Shown piece by piece: positions 39,188-48,290 of a stretch of DNA of 51,315 nt. The position numbers were made by a program, and so were the translations under genes. Under the pieces are notes generated by a model. It was not told the origin of the DNA, did not search any database, and saw nothing but the letters and a program-made list of their open reading frames with translations. Position 1 is the first letter of the stretch. Every line of letters starts with the position of its first letter. The DNA is from Flavobacteriales bacterium (GTDB taxonomy: Bacteria > Bacteroidota > Bacteroidia > Flavobacteriales_D > Sanyastnellaceae). Location: NCBI GenBank assembly GCA_027491075.1, contig JAIXWX010000027.1, forward strand, positions 1 to 51,315, in the 5' to 3' direction.

Positions 39188-41719
39188 ATGATGAAGAATA
39201 AATGGACTCCATGGAAAGTGAATTTGTTGCTATTGATAGTAGCCAGCACTATTCATTCGTGTACCATTTTCCATCGTGTCAAAGAAGGCGAAACGTATTT
39301 CAAAAGGCATTCGATTAAGGTGCATGATGCTCCTTCTGAATACAAAGTATCGCAGTCTGAGTTAATCAACCTGACAAAGCTGAAGCCCAATCGCAAGATT
39401 TTATTTGCGAGATTCAATCTCGGTATCTACACACTTGTACCTGAGAACGCTCTGCGAAGAAGTGAAGACAGAATGGCGAGAAAATGTCCTGAAGTAAATA
39501 AGAAGAGAACCCAAAAAGGAAAAAGACCAAGAGACTGTCAGAACTTTTGGATGTGGATGGCCTACACCGTTGGCGAACCACCCGCGCAACTGGACTCTTC
39601 CAAAATGGAAAGAGGAGCAGCACAAATGAGTACTTATTTAACCAAACGCGGCTTCTTTAACAACAAAGTAATTCCAACGGTCATTTATAAAAACAAGGGA
39701 CTTGTTTTTTGGAGAAAGGGTAAAAAATGCCGCGTAGTCTATGAGGTGTATCCCAACGCCCCATATCACATTCGCAATCTGGAATATAAGATTGAAGACC
39801 CCATGATGGCCAAGCGTTCGCAAGAATTGATTGATGGAACACTTTTGAAAACAGGAAGTCTTTTTGACGTTGATTTTTTTGATAAGGAGCGCGAACGAAT
39901 AGCGAATTTCTTCAACGATCGTGGCTATTATGAGTTCACTAAAGATTATATCACCTACGATGTGGACTCTACCATCGGCAATAACTTAACCGACGTAGTA
40001 TTGAGGTTGAGAATGCCACAAGCATCAAACTCTGTCTCAAAAGACAGTCTCACCTTTATTCCCCATAAAAAATTCTTTATAGGAAATGTGTATGTCTATA
40101 CCGATAGCGATCCCTTGAACCCCGAGGAAGCATTTAAAGACACACTCCATTACAGAGGATTGAGGATCATCAGCAACGGCACGCCCAATGTAAAAGAATC
40201 ACTACTGGAATATACTACCTTGTTTGGGCCTGGAGAGATTTACAAAAAAGACAGAGTGGATCTCACCTACCGTCGTTTCACCCGATTAGGAACTTTCAAG
40301 GCTGTAAATATTCAATTATTGCCTCGCACTTTTGTTGACTCCACCGGTATCAATTATTTGGATGCTTATATCCGACTCAATCCTGCAAAAAAACAATTGT
40401 TTGGTGTCGATCCTCGAATTACCAATCGTGCGGGAAATAACGGATTGTATGGAACACTTCTGTATCGTCATCGGAACGTGTTTCGAGGAGCGGAAAGTTT
40501 TGAAATGCGAATAATAACTGGTTTTGAAGCTACCAGAGCCATCACCGAAGAAAGTTTTAATGAAACGGGTGGACAGGAAGTGAGAAGATCCTTTCAATTA
40601 AACACGTTTGAATTGGGTCCGGAGATTTCACTTCGTATCCCTCGCATTTTTGGCGCGCCCTTCATTGAAATGAAAAAGAACAGCGAGCCATTTACCAACT
40701 TTAGTATTGCGGTCAATTATCAACGCAGACCTGACTATGAGCGCACGCTGACACTCTTCAGAACGCAATGGGGCTTCACGGAAAACAAAGACAAAGGCAC
40801 ACAATTTTTCCCGCATTGGGATTTATCCGTCATCACCATTCAGAAATCCCCGCAATTCCAGGCTTTTCTTGACCGATTAGACGATAGTTTTCTATCCAAT
40901 TCTTACCAAAATCACTTGGTGCATTCTGCAGGAATCGACTTCGTTCAAAACACCCAAAAAACCCGCTTTCAACGGTTTTATTTCTTTCATAAATACGGCT
41001 TTGAATTGGCGGGAAAAGTACTGCCTCCCCTATTGGCGCGCGCCTTTTCCGCACAACAAGACGAATTGGGACGGTATTACTTTGGAGGAAATCAATATGC
41101 CGATTATGTGAAAATAGACGGCGACTCTCGATTTTACTACAGCGTAAACGAACGCAATACCGTAGTGTTTAGAGCAAGCGGAGGCGTTGGATTTGCAGGT
41201 AAAAATTTACCAGCTCTCCCTTTTGAAGAAAGCTTCTTCTCTGGTGGTGCCAATGGTATTCGTGCATGGCAAGCGAGAACACTCGGGCCTGGTTCTTTCA
41301 GAGATACAACCACCTTGAGAACGTTCAACAATATTGGTGATGTACAAATCGAGTTCAATTTTGAATACCGATTTAAAATGACGCAAATGTTTCAAGCAGC
41401 ATTTTTTGTTGATGCAGGAAATATTTGGTTGTTGAGCGCTGACAATTCTCGACCGGGTGCGGAGTTCAGAAGCAATACATTTATTGGAGAAATCGCCATC
41501 GGTAGCGGTTTAGGATTGCGTTTGGACTTTGAGTATTTCCTGGTTCGACTGGATTTGGGTTTGCAGCTAAAAGATCCTCTAAAGATCGAAGGCGAGCGTT
41601 GGTTTTGGCAACCCAAGGATGAATTCAATACATTCCTTCGAAGTATTGACAACACCGAACTTGCCGCACGCTACGTGCCTAACAGAGTCCTGAATTTCGG
41701 TATTGGTTTCCCATTCTAA
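39188..41719 (+). CDS. tamL: Outer-membrane assembly protein TamL (lipidated TamA/BamA-type)
   Basis: TamL is the Bacteroidota lipoprotein version of TamA, an Omp85 protein in outer-membrane biogenesis. The 843 residues start with a lipoprotein signal (VNLLLLIVASTIHSC, Cys at 25, TIF). A series of POTRA-like segments follows (YHIRNLEYKIEDP, FDVDFFDKERERIANFFNDRGYYEF), then a 16-strand barrel with Bac_surface_Ag features (FFSGGANGIRAWQARTLGPGSF), ending in the terminal Phe typical of outer-membrane proteins (FGIGFPF). ATG 39188 is followed by a second ATG; either is possible. No tamB-like gene is adjacent. Confidence 0.88.
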   Translation: MMKNKWTPWKVNLLLLIVASTIHSCTIFHRVKEGETYFKRHSIKVHDAPSEYKVSQSELINLTKLKPNRKILFARFNLGIYTLVPENALRRSEDRMARKCPEVNKKRTQKGKRPRDCQNFWMWMAYTVGEPPAQLDSSKMERGAAQMSTYLTKRGFFNNKVIPTVIYKNKGLVFWRKGKKCRVVYEVYPNAPYHIRNLEYKIEDPMMAKRSQELIDGTLLKTGSLFDVDFFDKERERIANFFNDRGYYEFTKDYITYDVDSTIGNNLTDVVLRLRMPQASNSVSKDSLTFIPHKKFFIGNVYVYTDSDPLNPEEAFKDTLHYRGLRIISNGTPNVKESLLEYTTLFGPGEIYKKDRVDLTYRRFTRLGTFKAVNIQLLPRTFVDSTGINYLDAYIRLNPAKKQLFGVDPRITNRAGNNGLYGTLLYRHRNVFRGAESFEMRIITGFEATRAITEESFNETGGQEVRRSFQLNTFELGPEISLRIPRIFGAPFIEMKKNSEPFTNFSIAVNYQRRPDYERTLTLFRTQWGFTENKDKGTQFFPHWDLSVITIQKSPQFQAFLDRLDDSFLSNSYQNHLVHSAGIDFVQNTQKTRFQRFYFFHKYGFELAGKVLPPLLARAFSAQQDELGRYYFGGNQYADYVKIDGDSRFYYSVNERNTVVFRASGGVGFAGKNLPALPFEESFFSGGANGIRAWQARTLGPGSFRDTTTLRTFNNIGDVQIEFNFEYRFKMTQMFQAAFFVDAGNIWLLSADNSRPGAEFRSNTFIGEIAIGSGLGLRLDFEYFLVRLDLGLQLKDPLKIEGERWFWQPKDEFNTFLRSIDNTELAARYVPNRVLNFGIGFPF

Positions 41720-41720
41720 C

Positions 41721-42140
41721 TTAAGGAGTAGCCGATATCCAATGATGTCCGTCGTTGTAAACCTCTTTCTTCCAAATAGGAATTTCGGTTTTTAATTTTT
41801 CTAAAAGAAAAGAACACGCTTCAAAGGCTTCCTTTCGATGAGGAGCGGCGATACCAGCGATTACCGCTGTTTCACCAATTTCTACTTTTTCGATTCGGTG
41901 ATGTAAAAGTACCTTGTGCACTCCAAAACGTTCCTGTATGTATCTGCCCCATTTCTCCAGCTCTTTTACCACCATTTCTTCATACGCTTCGAATTCAAGG
42001 TGGCTCACCTCTTTGCCTCTATTCGCAGAACGCACATTGCCTACAAAGAGCACTACTCCACCATCCGACGCGCTGCGGAGCCATTCGTTGCATGACTCTA
42101 TATCTAAGTGGTTCGATGAAATTTGAAAGTTCATTTCCAT
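41721..42140 (-). CDS. moaE: Molybdopterin synthase catalytic subunit MoaE
   Basis: MoaE inserts sulfur into cyclic pyranopterin monophosphate using the MoaD thiocarboxylate. The 139-residue product shows GGVVLFVGNVRSANRGKEVSHLEFEAYEEMV, HHRIEKVEIGETAVIAGIAAPHR and the conserved Lys-Lys of PIWKKE. ATG 42140 is used; ATG 42134 is two codons in. It follows moaD by 1 base, so the two subunits are co-translated. Confidence 0.95.
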   Translation of the reverse strand: MEMNFQISSNHLDIESCNEWLRSASDGGVVLFVGNVRSANRGKEVSHLEFEAYEEMVVKELEKWGRYIQERFGVHKVLLHHRIEKVEIGETAVIAGIAAPHRKEAFEACSFLLEKLKTEIPIWKKEVYNDGHHWISATP

Positions 42141-42141
42141 A

Positions 42142-42384
42142 TCAACCTCCGCTTGCAGGCGGAATAATCGCCACTTCGTCGAGTTCTTTTAGGAGAAAAG
42201 CATCGAGCTCATACACATGATTCACCGCAATTCGATAACTCAATAATTCAGAAAGCGCGGGGTATCTATTCGCAAGCAATTCTTTTAAATGTTCCACCGA
42301 ACAATCATTCGGTACTTCCATTTTCAAAGTCCTGCTTCCGCAGATTTCCGCGGCAATACCAAACGATTTTATAGTAATGATCAT
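42142..42384 (-). CDS. moaD: Molybdopterin synthase sulfur-carrier subunit MoaD
   Basis: The 80-residue ubiquitin-fold protein ends in the required Gly-Gly (IIPPASGG), the site of thiocarboxylation, and has MIITIKSFGIAAEICGSR and VNHVYELDAFLLKELDEVAI typical of MoaD. The frame extends far upstream, but ATG 42384 matches the family start and forms an ATGA overlap with the TauE stop. It is followed 1 base later by moaE. MoaA, MoaC, MoeA and MoeB are not in the window. Confidence 0.94.
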   Translation of the reverse strand: MIITIKSFGIAAEICGSRTLKMEVPNDCSVEHLKELLANRYPALSELLSYRIAVNHVYELDAFLLKELDEVAIIPPASGG

Positions 42385-43112
42385 AATACTTTTACAAATA
42401 TACGGCATGCAGCAAAGAGCAATATCCCAGCGGTAATCATGCGCACTGCATTCTGATCCAACCACTTGATGCTCCAGCGCGAACCTATCCAGCCGCCCAC
42501 CAACACCGCAACGGGCAGTATCCAAAAGCTCCAATGATGCTCCTCGTAGCTCCATGTACCTGACCTCGCGAGCAAGCCGGTTAAGGAGTTTACAAAAATG
42601 AACAGCGCCGACGCACCAGCGATTTCCTTAGGTTTTCCCCATCGTGTCAGGTAGAGCAGTGGAGAAAGATATACCCCCCCACCTATTCCCGTTATTCCTG
42701 CAATCAAACCGATCGCCGGTACTAAGACATAGACCATCGTGCTGGGCACCGCTCTGGAGACTTCCGCAGTTTTTCTTTGAAAGAAAATCAATAAGCCCGC
42801 TACTGTCAATGCAGAAGCGAGTGCTAGGAAAAAATGCTCTTGATCTATTTTCCAAGTAGAAGCCCAGAAAGAAAATGGGATGCTCAACAAGATAAACGGC
42901 CATACTCTATTGAGCTGAACAGCTTGTGAACGCAAGAAATGCATAGACCCCAATCCAGAAACCAAAAGATTACACGTGAGCGCCATGGCAATCATCCATG
43001 AAGGATCCAGCCCAGATGAGGATAAGATCGCTAAATAAAGACTGCCCCCGCCAAATCCTGCGCTGCTATATACCAAGGCTACCAAAAGAAACAAAACAAT
43101 ATTGATGTACAT
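42381..43112 (-). CDS. TauE/SafE-family (TSUP) sulfite/sulfur-compound exporter
   Basis: This 243-residue inner-membrane protein has about eight hydrophobic helices and the TSUP signatures SSAGFGGGSLYL (first half) and GITGIGGGVYLSPLLYL (second half). Members move sulfite, sulfoacetate or other sulfur-containing or organic acids. ATG 43112 is the likely start; a TTG in frame lies one codon upstream. The ATGA overlap with moaD puts it in the same operon. A C7 plus-strand run at 42674-42680 encodes the GIGGG loop. The molybdenum-cofactor context leaves the transported substrate open; the CstB-like gene nearby favours sulfite or thiosulfate. Confidence 0.82.
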   Translation of the reverse strand: MYINIVLFLLVALVYSSAGFGGGSLYLAILSSSGLDPSWMIAMALTCNLLVSGLGSMHFLRSQAVQLNRVWPFILLSIPFSFWASTWKIDQEHFFLALASALTVAGLLIFFQRKTAEVSRAVPSTMVYVLVPAIGLIAGITGIGGGVYLSPLLYLTRWGKPKEIAGASALFIFVNSLTGLLARSGTWSYEEHHWSFWILPVAVLVGGWIGSRWSIKWLDQNAVRMITAGILLFAACRIFVKVL

Positions 43113-43138
43113 CAATGAAATGGGAATAGGGTCTAGTA

Positions 43139-43146
43139 TACTTTTG
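43139..43146 (+). promoter_or_regulatory. Candidate -7 element upstream of the pirin gene
   Basis: TACTTTTG matches TAnnTTTG and ends 26 bases before the pirin ATG, in the 60-base divergent spacer with the TauE gene. No clear -33 box was found. Confidence 0.35.
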
Positions 43147-43172
43147 AACCGTAAATAAAGCTATTAAATGCC

Positions 43173-44042
43173 ATGGACAGAAAAGACTTTTTGAAGAAGA
43201 GCGTACTTGGAACAGGTGCCATTGCTGCAACCGCTGTAGCAGCAGGAGCTCTTGCCAACAGCAGTGATGACAATGCGTCGGTGGAAAAACAGGTTGGCTT
43301 CAACCACATTCCCCCAGCTACGGCAGAGAAAAAGGGCAATTTTATCATTCATCGAGCAAATACAAGAGGACATGCCAACCACGGATGGCTCGACTCCCAT
43401 CACACTTTTTCTTTCGCCAATTATTACAATCCAGAAAGAATGAACTTTGGTGTGTTGCGCGTACTCAATGACGACATGATTGCCGGCGGCACAGGATTCA
43501 ATACGCATCCGCATAAAGACATGGAAATTATTTCCATTCCCTTGGAAGGTTCTCTGAAGCACAAAGACAGCATGGGCAATGAAACCGTCATTAAAACTGG
43601 CGAAATTCAAGTGATGAGCGCAGGCACTGGTGTGCAACACAGCGAATTCAACGGCAGTGCAAAGGATCCTGGCAAATTCCTTCAGATTTGGGTTTTTCCA
43701 AACAAGAAGAATGTTGCACCACGGTATGATCAAATTTCTTTAGTAGAAAAAGAAAATGAGTTGAACCAAATACTTTCCCCCAATCCCAACGATGCGGGAG
43801 TTTGGATTCATCAAAACGCATGGTTCAACTTGGGCACTCTTCAAAAGGGCAAGTCCATTGAACACGCTTTACGCGCTCCTGCTACCAATGGAGTTTATGC
43901 TTTCGTAATCGAAGGAGAAGCGAAAATCAATGGCGAAGTGCTCGGCAAACGCGATGGAATGGGAATTACTGGTGTAACCACCCTGTCTATCGAAGCTCAA
44001 ACGAATGCACGTCTTCTTCTTATGGAAGTTCCTTTAGTGTGA
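43173..44042 (+). CDS. Pirin-family cupin protein with a Tat-like leader
   Basis: The 289-residue bicupin matches pirin/YhaK: HSFSFANYYNPERMNFGVLRVLNDD-type motif (here HTFSFANYY), the metal site HPHKDMEIISIPLEG and GEIQVMSAGTGVQHSEFN. The family includes quercetin dioxygenases and redox-regulated transcription partners. Unlike cytosolic pirins it has an N-terminal extension MDRKDFLKKSVLGTGAIAATAVAAGALA, similar to a Tat signal but with Arg-Lys instead of Arg-Arg. Export is therefore likely but unproven. TACTTTTG at 43139-43146 is a possible -7 element. It converges with the CstB-like gene, overlapping by 9 bases. Confidence 0.85.
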   Translation: MDRKDFLKKSVLGTGAIAATAVAAGALANSSDDNASVEKQVGFNHIPPATAEKKGNFIIHRANTRGHANHGWLDSHHTFSFANYYNPERMNFGVLRVLNDDMIAGGTGFNTHPHKDMEIISIPLEGSLKHKDSMGNETVIKTGEIQVMSAGTGVQHSEFNGSAKDPGKFLQIWVFPNKKNVAPRYDQISLVEKENELNQILSPNPNDAGVWIHQNAWFNLGTLQKGKSIEHALRAPATNGVYAFVIEGEAKINGEVLGKRDGMGITGVTTLSIEAQTNARLLLMEVPLV

Positions 44043-45413
44043 TACCAATAGGTTTTTAATCGCTCCCCATCCGCCTTCCACGTTGGTGAGTCGAGTAAAA
44101 CCTCTTGCCTGAAGAATACTGATATAGATCAAAGAACGATAACCTCCTGCACAATGGATGTAGTGAGGTTTTTCTTTGTCTACTTGATTCATTTGCTCAT
44201 TGATAAAGTCAAGAGGCAAATTCAGCGCGTGATCCAAATGCCCGCCTTCGTACTCAGAGGGTTTGCGCACATCTATGACACTCGATGAACGCGTGGTTAC
44301 CTCTTCGACAAATTTTTCCGCCGTCACCGATTCCACCGTCGATAAATCCTTTCCACTGTTCTTCCACGCTTCTACTCCCCCTTTGAGATAACCCAAGGTG
44401 TTGTCATAGCCTACCCGACTCAATCTGGTCACTACTTCTTCCTCTCTTCCTTCAGGAGCAATAAAGAGAATGGGCGTATTGATATCGGTGATCAAAGCTC
44501 CTACCCATGGCGCAAAGCCTCCATCAATTCCAATAAAAATACTATTGGGAATGTGTCCCGCGATAAACTCGGTAGTGCTTCTTGTATCCAGCACCAGCGC
44601 GTCTTCCGCATTGACGATTGCTTCAAACTCTTCCGGTGAATGTCCTACTGCACCGCGCTGCATAATTGCGTCCAGACTTTCGTATCCCGTTTTATTGATC
44701 ATCGCATTCTTCGCGAAATATTGCGGAGCGGGTAAAATCCCAGTAGTGAGTTCTTTGACAAACTCTTCTTTGGTCATGTTTGCACGAAGCGCGTAGTTCG
44801 TGTTCTTTTGATTGCCAAGCGTATCAAAAGTTTCTTTGCTCATGTTCTTTCCACAAGCGCTGCCGGCACCGTGCGCTGGATAAACGATGACCTCATCCGG
44901 CAAGGTCATGATCTTGTTTCGCAATGAATCGTAAAGCATTCCTGCTAAATCTTCTTGAGAAAGTCCATTCTTGATAGCCAAGTCGGGGCGACCTACGTCT
45001 CCAATAAAAAGCGTATCTCCAGTAAAAATGGCGTGCGGCTTACCTGATTCATCCAAGAGCAACCAAGTGGTGCTTTCCAAGGTGTGACCTGGCGTGTGTA
45101 TGGCTTTAAGCTTGACTTTTCCAATCTCAAACTCTTGCCCGTCTGTAGCGTTGTATATTTCGTATTCCGTTGAAGCTTCGGGGCCGTATATTATGGAAGC
45201 ACCCGTTTTTCTAGCCAAATCAATATGCCCACTTACAAAGTCCGCGTGAAAATGGGTTTCAAAGATGTACTTTATCTTGGCATTGGCGTCTTTTGCTTTT
45301 TTAATGTACGGAGCGACCTCTCTCAACGGATCAATGATCGCCGCCTCGCCCTCACTTTCAATATAATAAGCGCCTTGTGCTAGACAGCCGGTGTAAATTT
45401 GTTCGATTTTCAT
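44034..45413 (-). CDS. CstB-like persulfide dioxygenase with two rhodanese domains
   Basis: The 459-residue product has an N-terminal metallo-beta-lactamase/ETHE1-like domain (about 1-240) with THFHADFVSGH (His54, His56, Asp58), HTPGHTLES, FTGDTLFIGDVGRPDL and YPAHGAGSACG. Two rhodanese domains follow. The first (about 255-355) has no active-site Cys (LFIAPEGREEE). The second (about 360-455) has HCAGGYRS with the Cys. This MBL/pseudo-rhodanese/rhodanese order is that of CstB, which converts persulfides plus sulfite to thiosulfate. ATG 45413 gives the usual MKIEQIYTGCL start; a TTG at 45422 is alternative. TauE lies two genes away, matching the CST sulfur-detoxification theme. Confidence 0.87.
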   Translation of the reverse strand: MKIEQIYTGCLAQGAYYIESEGEAAIIDPLREVAPYIKKAKDANAKIKYIFETHFHADFVSGHIDLARKTGASIIYGPEASTEYEIYNATDGQEFEIGKVKLKAIHTPGHTLESTTWLLLDESGKPHAIFTGDTLFIGDVGRPDLAIKNGLSQEDLAGMLYDSLRNKIMTLPDEVIVYPAHGAGSACGKNMSKETFDTLGNQKNTNYALRANMTKEEFVKELTTGILPAPQYFAKNAMINKTGYESLDAIMQRGAVGHSPEEFEAIVNAEDALVLDTRSTTEFIAGHIPNSIFIGIDGGFAPWVGALITDINTPILFIAPEGREEEVVTRLSRVGYDNTLGYLKGGVEAWKNSGKDLSTVESVTAEKFVEEVTTRSSSVIDVRKPSEYEGGHLDHALNLPLDFINEQMNQVDKEKPHYIHCAGGYRSLIYISILQARGFTRLTNVEGGWGAIKNLLVSH

Positions 45414-45581
45414 ACTTGACAAAGTTCGGTACAGATCACTTTCACAAGCAAAGCGTTTTTGAAAAAAAGATTAATTTATTGCGAATTAAGCCATAACTAT
45501 TTTATTTACATTGTATTACTAGCTTAAAAGTAGGCGTAAAAACGCCTTGCAACGCCGGAGGATCGAAGAAATTATAAATCC

Positions 45582-45611
45582 TTGGATAAGCCAAAAAAAG
45601 TCGTACATTTG
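45582..45611 (+). promoter_or_regulatory. Strong Bacteroidota promoter for rpsO
   Basis: TTG at 45582-45584 and TACATTTG at 45604-45611 are separated by 19 bases, matching the TTG-N19-TAnnTTTG consensus. The transcript would have a leader of about 65 bases with a small AGAGC/GCTCT hairpin (45626-45640), before the rpsO ATG at 45685. Such leaders are candidate sites for S15 autoregulation. Confidence 0.65.
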
Positions 45612-45684
45612 CAAACCTTTTATTAAGAGCTTCATGCTCTAAATGATAAGGACTACATAATAATTACCAAAAAAGAGTATTGGC

Positions 45685-45954
45685 ATGTACCTTACGACAG
45701 AATCAAAAAAGCAAATCTTCGCCAAGTATGGCAAGTCAGAAACCAACACGGGATCTGCTGAGGGTCAAATCGCCCTTTTCACCACAAGAATTAACCACTT
45801 AACAGGCCATTTGAAGGTTCACAAAAAGGACTTCGGAACGCAGCGTTCTTTGATCAAGTTGGTAGGTAAGCGCAGAAGTCTTTTGGACTATTTGTACAAA
45901 ACTGATATTACTCGTTACAGAGCAATCGTAAAAGAACTTGACCTCCGCAAATAA
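45685..45954 (+). CDS. rpsO: 30S ribosomal protein S15
   Basis: S15 binds 16S rRNA helices 20-22 early in 30S assembly. The 89 residues match the family length and carry [38 protein letters not shown] and [23 protein letters not shown]. It is the first gene of rpsO-pnp-rpoD, an order common in Bacteroidota. It has its own promoter upstream and a strong terminator before pnp. Confidence 0.98.
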   Translation: MYLTTESKKQIFAKYGKSETNTGSAEGQIALFTTRINHLTGHLKVHKKDFGTQRSLIKLVGKRRSLLDYLYKTDITRYRAIVKELDLRK

Positions 45955-45981
45955 GACATTCATATATTGAATTCATACTGC

Positions 45982-46020
45982 AAAGGGCAATTGTCACAAT
46001 TGCCTTTTTGCGTTTTTTTT
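45982..46020 (+). terminator. Rho-independent terminator between rpsO and pnp
   Basis: A 12-base stem (45982-45993 with 45997-46008, core GGCAATTG/CAATTGCC, 3-base loop) is followed by a T-rich tail ending in eight T (46013-46020). It would separate rpsO from pnp, or attenuate read-through. Confidence 0.8.
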
Positions 46021-46049
46021 AAGTACACAATTTATCCGCAATAGAAGAA

Positions 46050-48191
46050 ATGAATTACGAATTATTTACCAAGACCATTGACCGTGGAGACGGCCGCCCA
46101 ATCATCATTGAAACGGGCAAACTCGCCAAACAAGCCAACGGATCAGTGGTGGTAAGACAAGGTGATACCATGTTGCTCGCAACTGTGGTAGCATCTGAAG
46201 AAGCCAAAGAAGGAATCGACTTCCTTCCACTCACTGTAGAATACAGAGAAAAATACGCTGCCGCTGGTCGTTTCCCTGGTGGATACTTCAAGCGTGAAGC
46301 TCGCCCTTACGACGATGAAATCCTCGTTGCCCGATTGATCGACCGCGCTCTCCGCCCTATGTTCCCAGATGATTTTCACGCAGAAGTACAGGTGATTGTC
46401 ACCCTTATCTCTGCTGACAAATCAAACATGTCTGATAGCCTTGCCGGCCTTGCAGCTTCTGCTGCTATCGCCGTTTCTGATATCCCCTTCAATGGACCGA
46501 TCTCTGAAGTTCGCGTAGGAAGAGTAAACGGTGAATTCGTTGTCAACCCTACCAGAGAACAATTGGATATCCTCGATCTTGAACTCATGGTTGCTGGAAG
46601 TGATGACAGCATCATCATGGTGGAAGGTGAAATGAATGAGGTGTCTGAAGAAGAGATGATCGCTGCGCTCGAAATTGCACACGCTGCCATTCGCGAACAA
46701 GTGAGAGCTCAATCGGAACTCGCTGCGAACGTTGCGAAGTCTCTCGTGAAAAGAACTTATGACCACGAGCCAAAAGACGAAGAGCTGAAAAAAGCAATCT
46801 GGTCTGACTGTTATCAGAAATATTATGATGCCGCTAAAAAGCCTTCCGCTAAAAAGGAAAGAGGTGCTGCATTTGCTGAAATAGAAAAAGAATTCAACGC
46901 AAGATTCACTGAAGAAGAAATCACTGAAAAGAAATTCCTCTTCAAAAAATACCATCACGATTGCGTGAAGGAAGCCATGAGAAACATGATTCTCAATGAA
47001 GGCATCCGCTTGGATGGTAGAAGCACCGAACAAATCAGACCCATTTGGTGTGAAGTGGATTACTTGCCAGGTGCACACGGATCAAGCGTTTTCACCAGAG
47101 GTGAAACACAATCACTCACTTCCTTGACCTTGGGAACCAAACTCGACGAACAATCGATCGACAGCGCAGTGCATCCAAGAACAGACAAGTTTTTGTTGCA
47201 CTACAACTTCCCTCCTTTCTCCACTGGAGAAGCCCGTCCGATTCGCGGAACGAGCAGAAGAGAAATTGGTCATGGAAACTTGGCACTCCGCGCATTGAAG
47301 CCTGTGTTGCCTCCAACCAATGAATGTCCTTATACCCTTCGTATTGTTTCTGACATCCTTGAGTCCAATGGATCTTCTTCCATGGCGACCGTTTGCGCAG
47401 GAACATTGGCGTTGATGGACGGCGGTGTTCAAATCAAAGGAGCTGTTTCTGGTATTGCCATGGGATTGATCACCAATGAAGACAACTCCAAGTATTCTAT
47501 TCTTTCAGACATCCTCGGCGACGAAGATCACTTGGGAGACATGGACTTCAAAGTAACCGGTACCTCCAAAGGAATTACCGCTTGTCAAATGGACATCAAG
47601 ATCAAAGGATTGAGCATGGACATGGTGAAGAATGCTTTAGAACAAGCACGTCAGGGACGTTTGCACATCTTGGGTGAAATGCTCAAGACGATGGACAAGC
47701 CTCGTGAAGACTACAAGCCACATGCGCCACGTATTGTTTCCTTCGATATTCCGAGCGACATGATCGGACCAGTGATTGGTCCTGGTGGAAAGGTGATTCA
47801 GGAAATTCAGAAGACTACCGGTGCTACCATTTCTATCGAAGAAAAAGATGGAAAAGGCATTGTGGAAATTGCTTCTTCCAATAAAGAAAGCCTCGATGCA
47901 GCAGTTGCGCGTGTTAGAAACATCGTTTGGCCTCCACAAGTAGAGATCGGTGAGATCTACGAAGGTCCAGTGAAAAACATCCAAGCATTTGGAGCATTTG
48001 TAGAAATACTTCCCGGTCAAGACGGATTGATCCACGTTTCAGAATTGGAATGGAGACGCGTTCAAGACGTTCGTGAAGTGTTGAAAGAAGGAGATATGGT
48101 GAAGTTTAAAGTAATTGGTAGAGATCCGAAGAATGGAAAGTTGAAGCTTTCTAGAAAGGCTCTATTGCCAAAGCCAGAACAGGCAGAATAA
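46050..48191 (+). CDS. pnp: Polynucleotide phosphorylase
   Basis: PNPase degrades RNA 3' to 5' by phosphorolysis and is part of RNA turnover. The 713 residues contain two RNase PH domains (about 10-230 and 320-545), with [57 protein letters not shown] and [17 protein letters not shown] domain follows ([19 protein letters not shown], about 568-625), then a C-terminal S1 domain ([20 protein letters not shown]...GLIHVSEL, to about 705). Length and order are typical. It lies 29 bases after the rpsO terminator T-tract. Confidence 0.98.
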   Translation: MNYELFTKTIDRGDGRPIIIETGKLAKQANGSVVVRQGDTMLLATVVASEEAKEGIDFLPLTVEYREKYAAAGRFPGGYFKREARPYDDEILVARLIDRALRPMFPDDFHAEVQVIVTLISADKSNMSDSLAGLAASAAIAVSDIPFNGPISEVRVGRVNGEFVVNPTREQLDILDLELMVAGSDDSIIMVEGEMNEVSEEEMIAALEIAHAAIREQVRAQSELAANVAKSLVKRTYDHEPKDEELKKAIWSDCYQKYYDAAKKPSAKKERGAAFAEIEKEFNARFTEEEITEKKFLFKKYHHDCVKEAMRNMILNEGIRLDGRSTEQIRPIWCEVDYLPGAHGSSVFTRGETQSLTSLTLGTKLDEQSIDSAVHPRTDKFLLHYNFPPFSTGEARPIRGTSRREIGHGNLALRALKPVLPPTNECPYTLRIVSDILESNGSSSMATVCAGTLALMDGGVQIKGAVSGIAMGLITNEDNSKYSILSDILGDEDHLGDMDFKVTGTSKGITACQMDIKIKGLSMDMVKNALEQARQGRLHILGEMLKTMDKPREDYKPHAPRIVSFDIPSDMIGPVIGPGGKVIQEIQKTTGATISIEEKDGKGIVEIASSNKESLDAAVARVRNIVWPPQVEIGEIYEGPVKNIQAFGAFVEILPGQDGLIHVSELEWRRVQDVREVLKEGDMVKFKVIGRDPKNGKLKLSRKALLPKPEQAE

Positions 48192-48290
48192 CCGAAAAGG
48201 TGTTAAGTTTGGCTTTAGGCGAAACATTACCCTACCCGTTTGACGTTTACTTTATTAACCCGCAAGCGAAAGCACCATTTATAAAGAAGA

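Noticed and set aside
42385-42555. 57-codon N-terminal extension of moaD
   Set aside because: It lies inside the TauE coding region, lacks MoaD similarity, and ATG 42384 gives the standard start.
46422-47078. 218-codon minus-strand frame opposite pnp
   Set aside because: It is wholly inside the well-supported pnp gene; the Phe/Ser-rich translation is a shadow of Glu/Lys-rich coding sequence.
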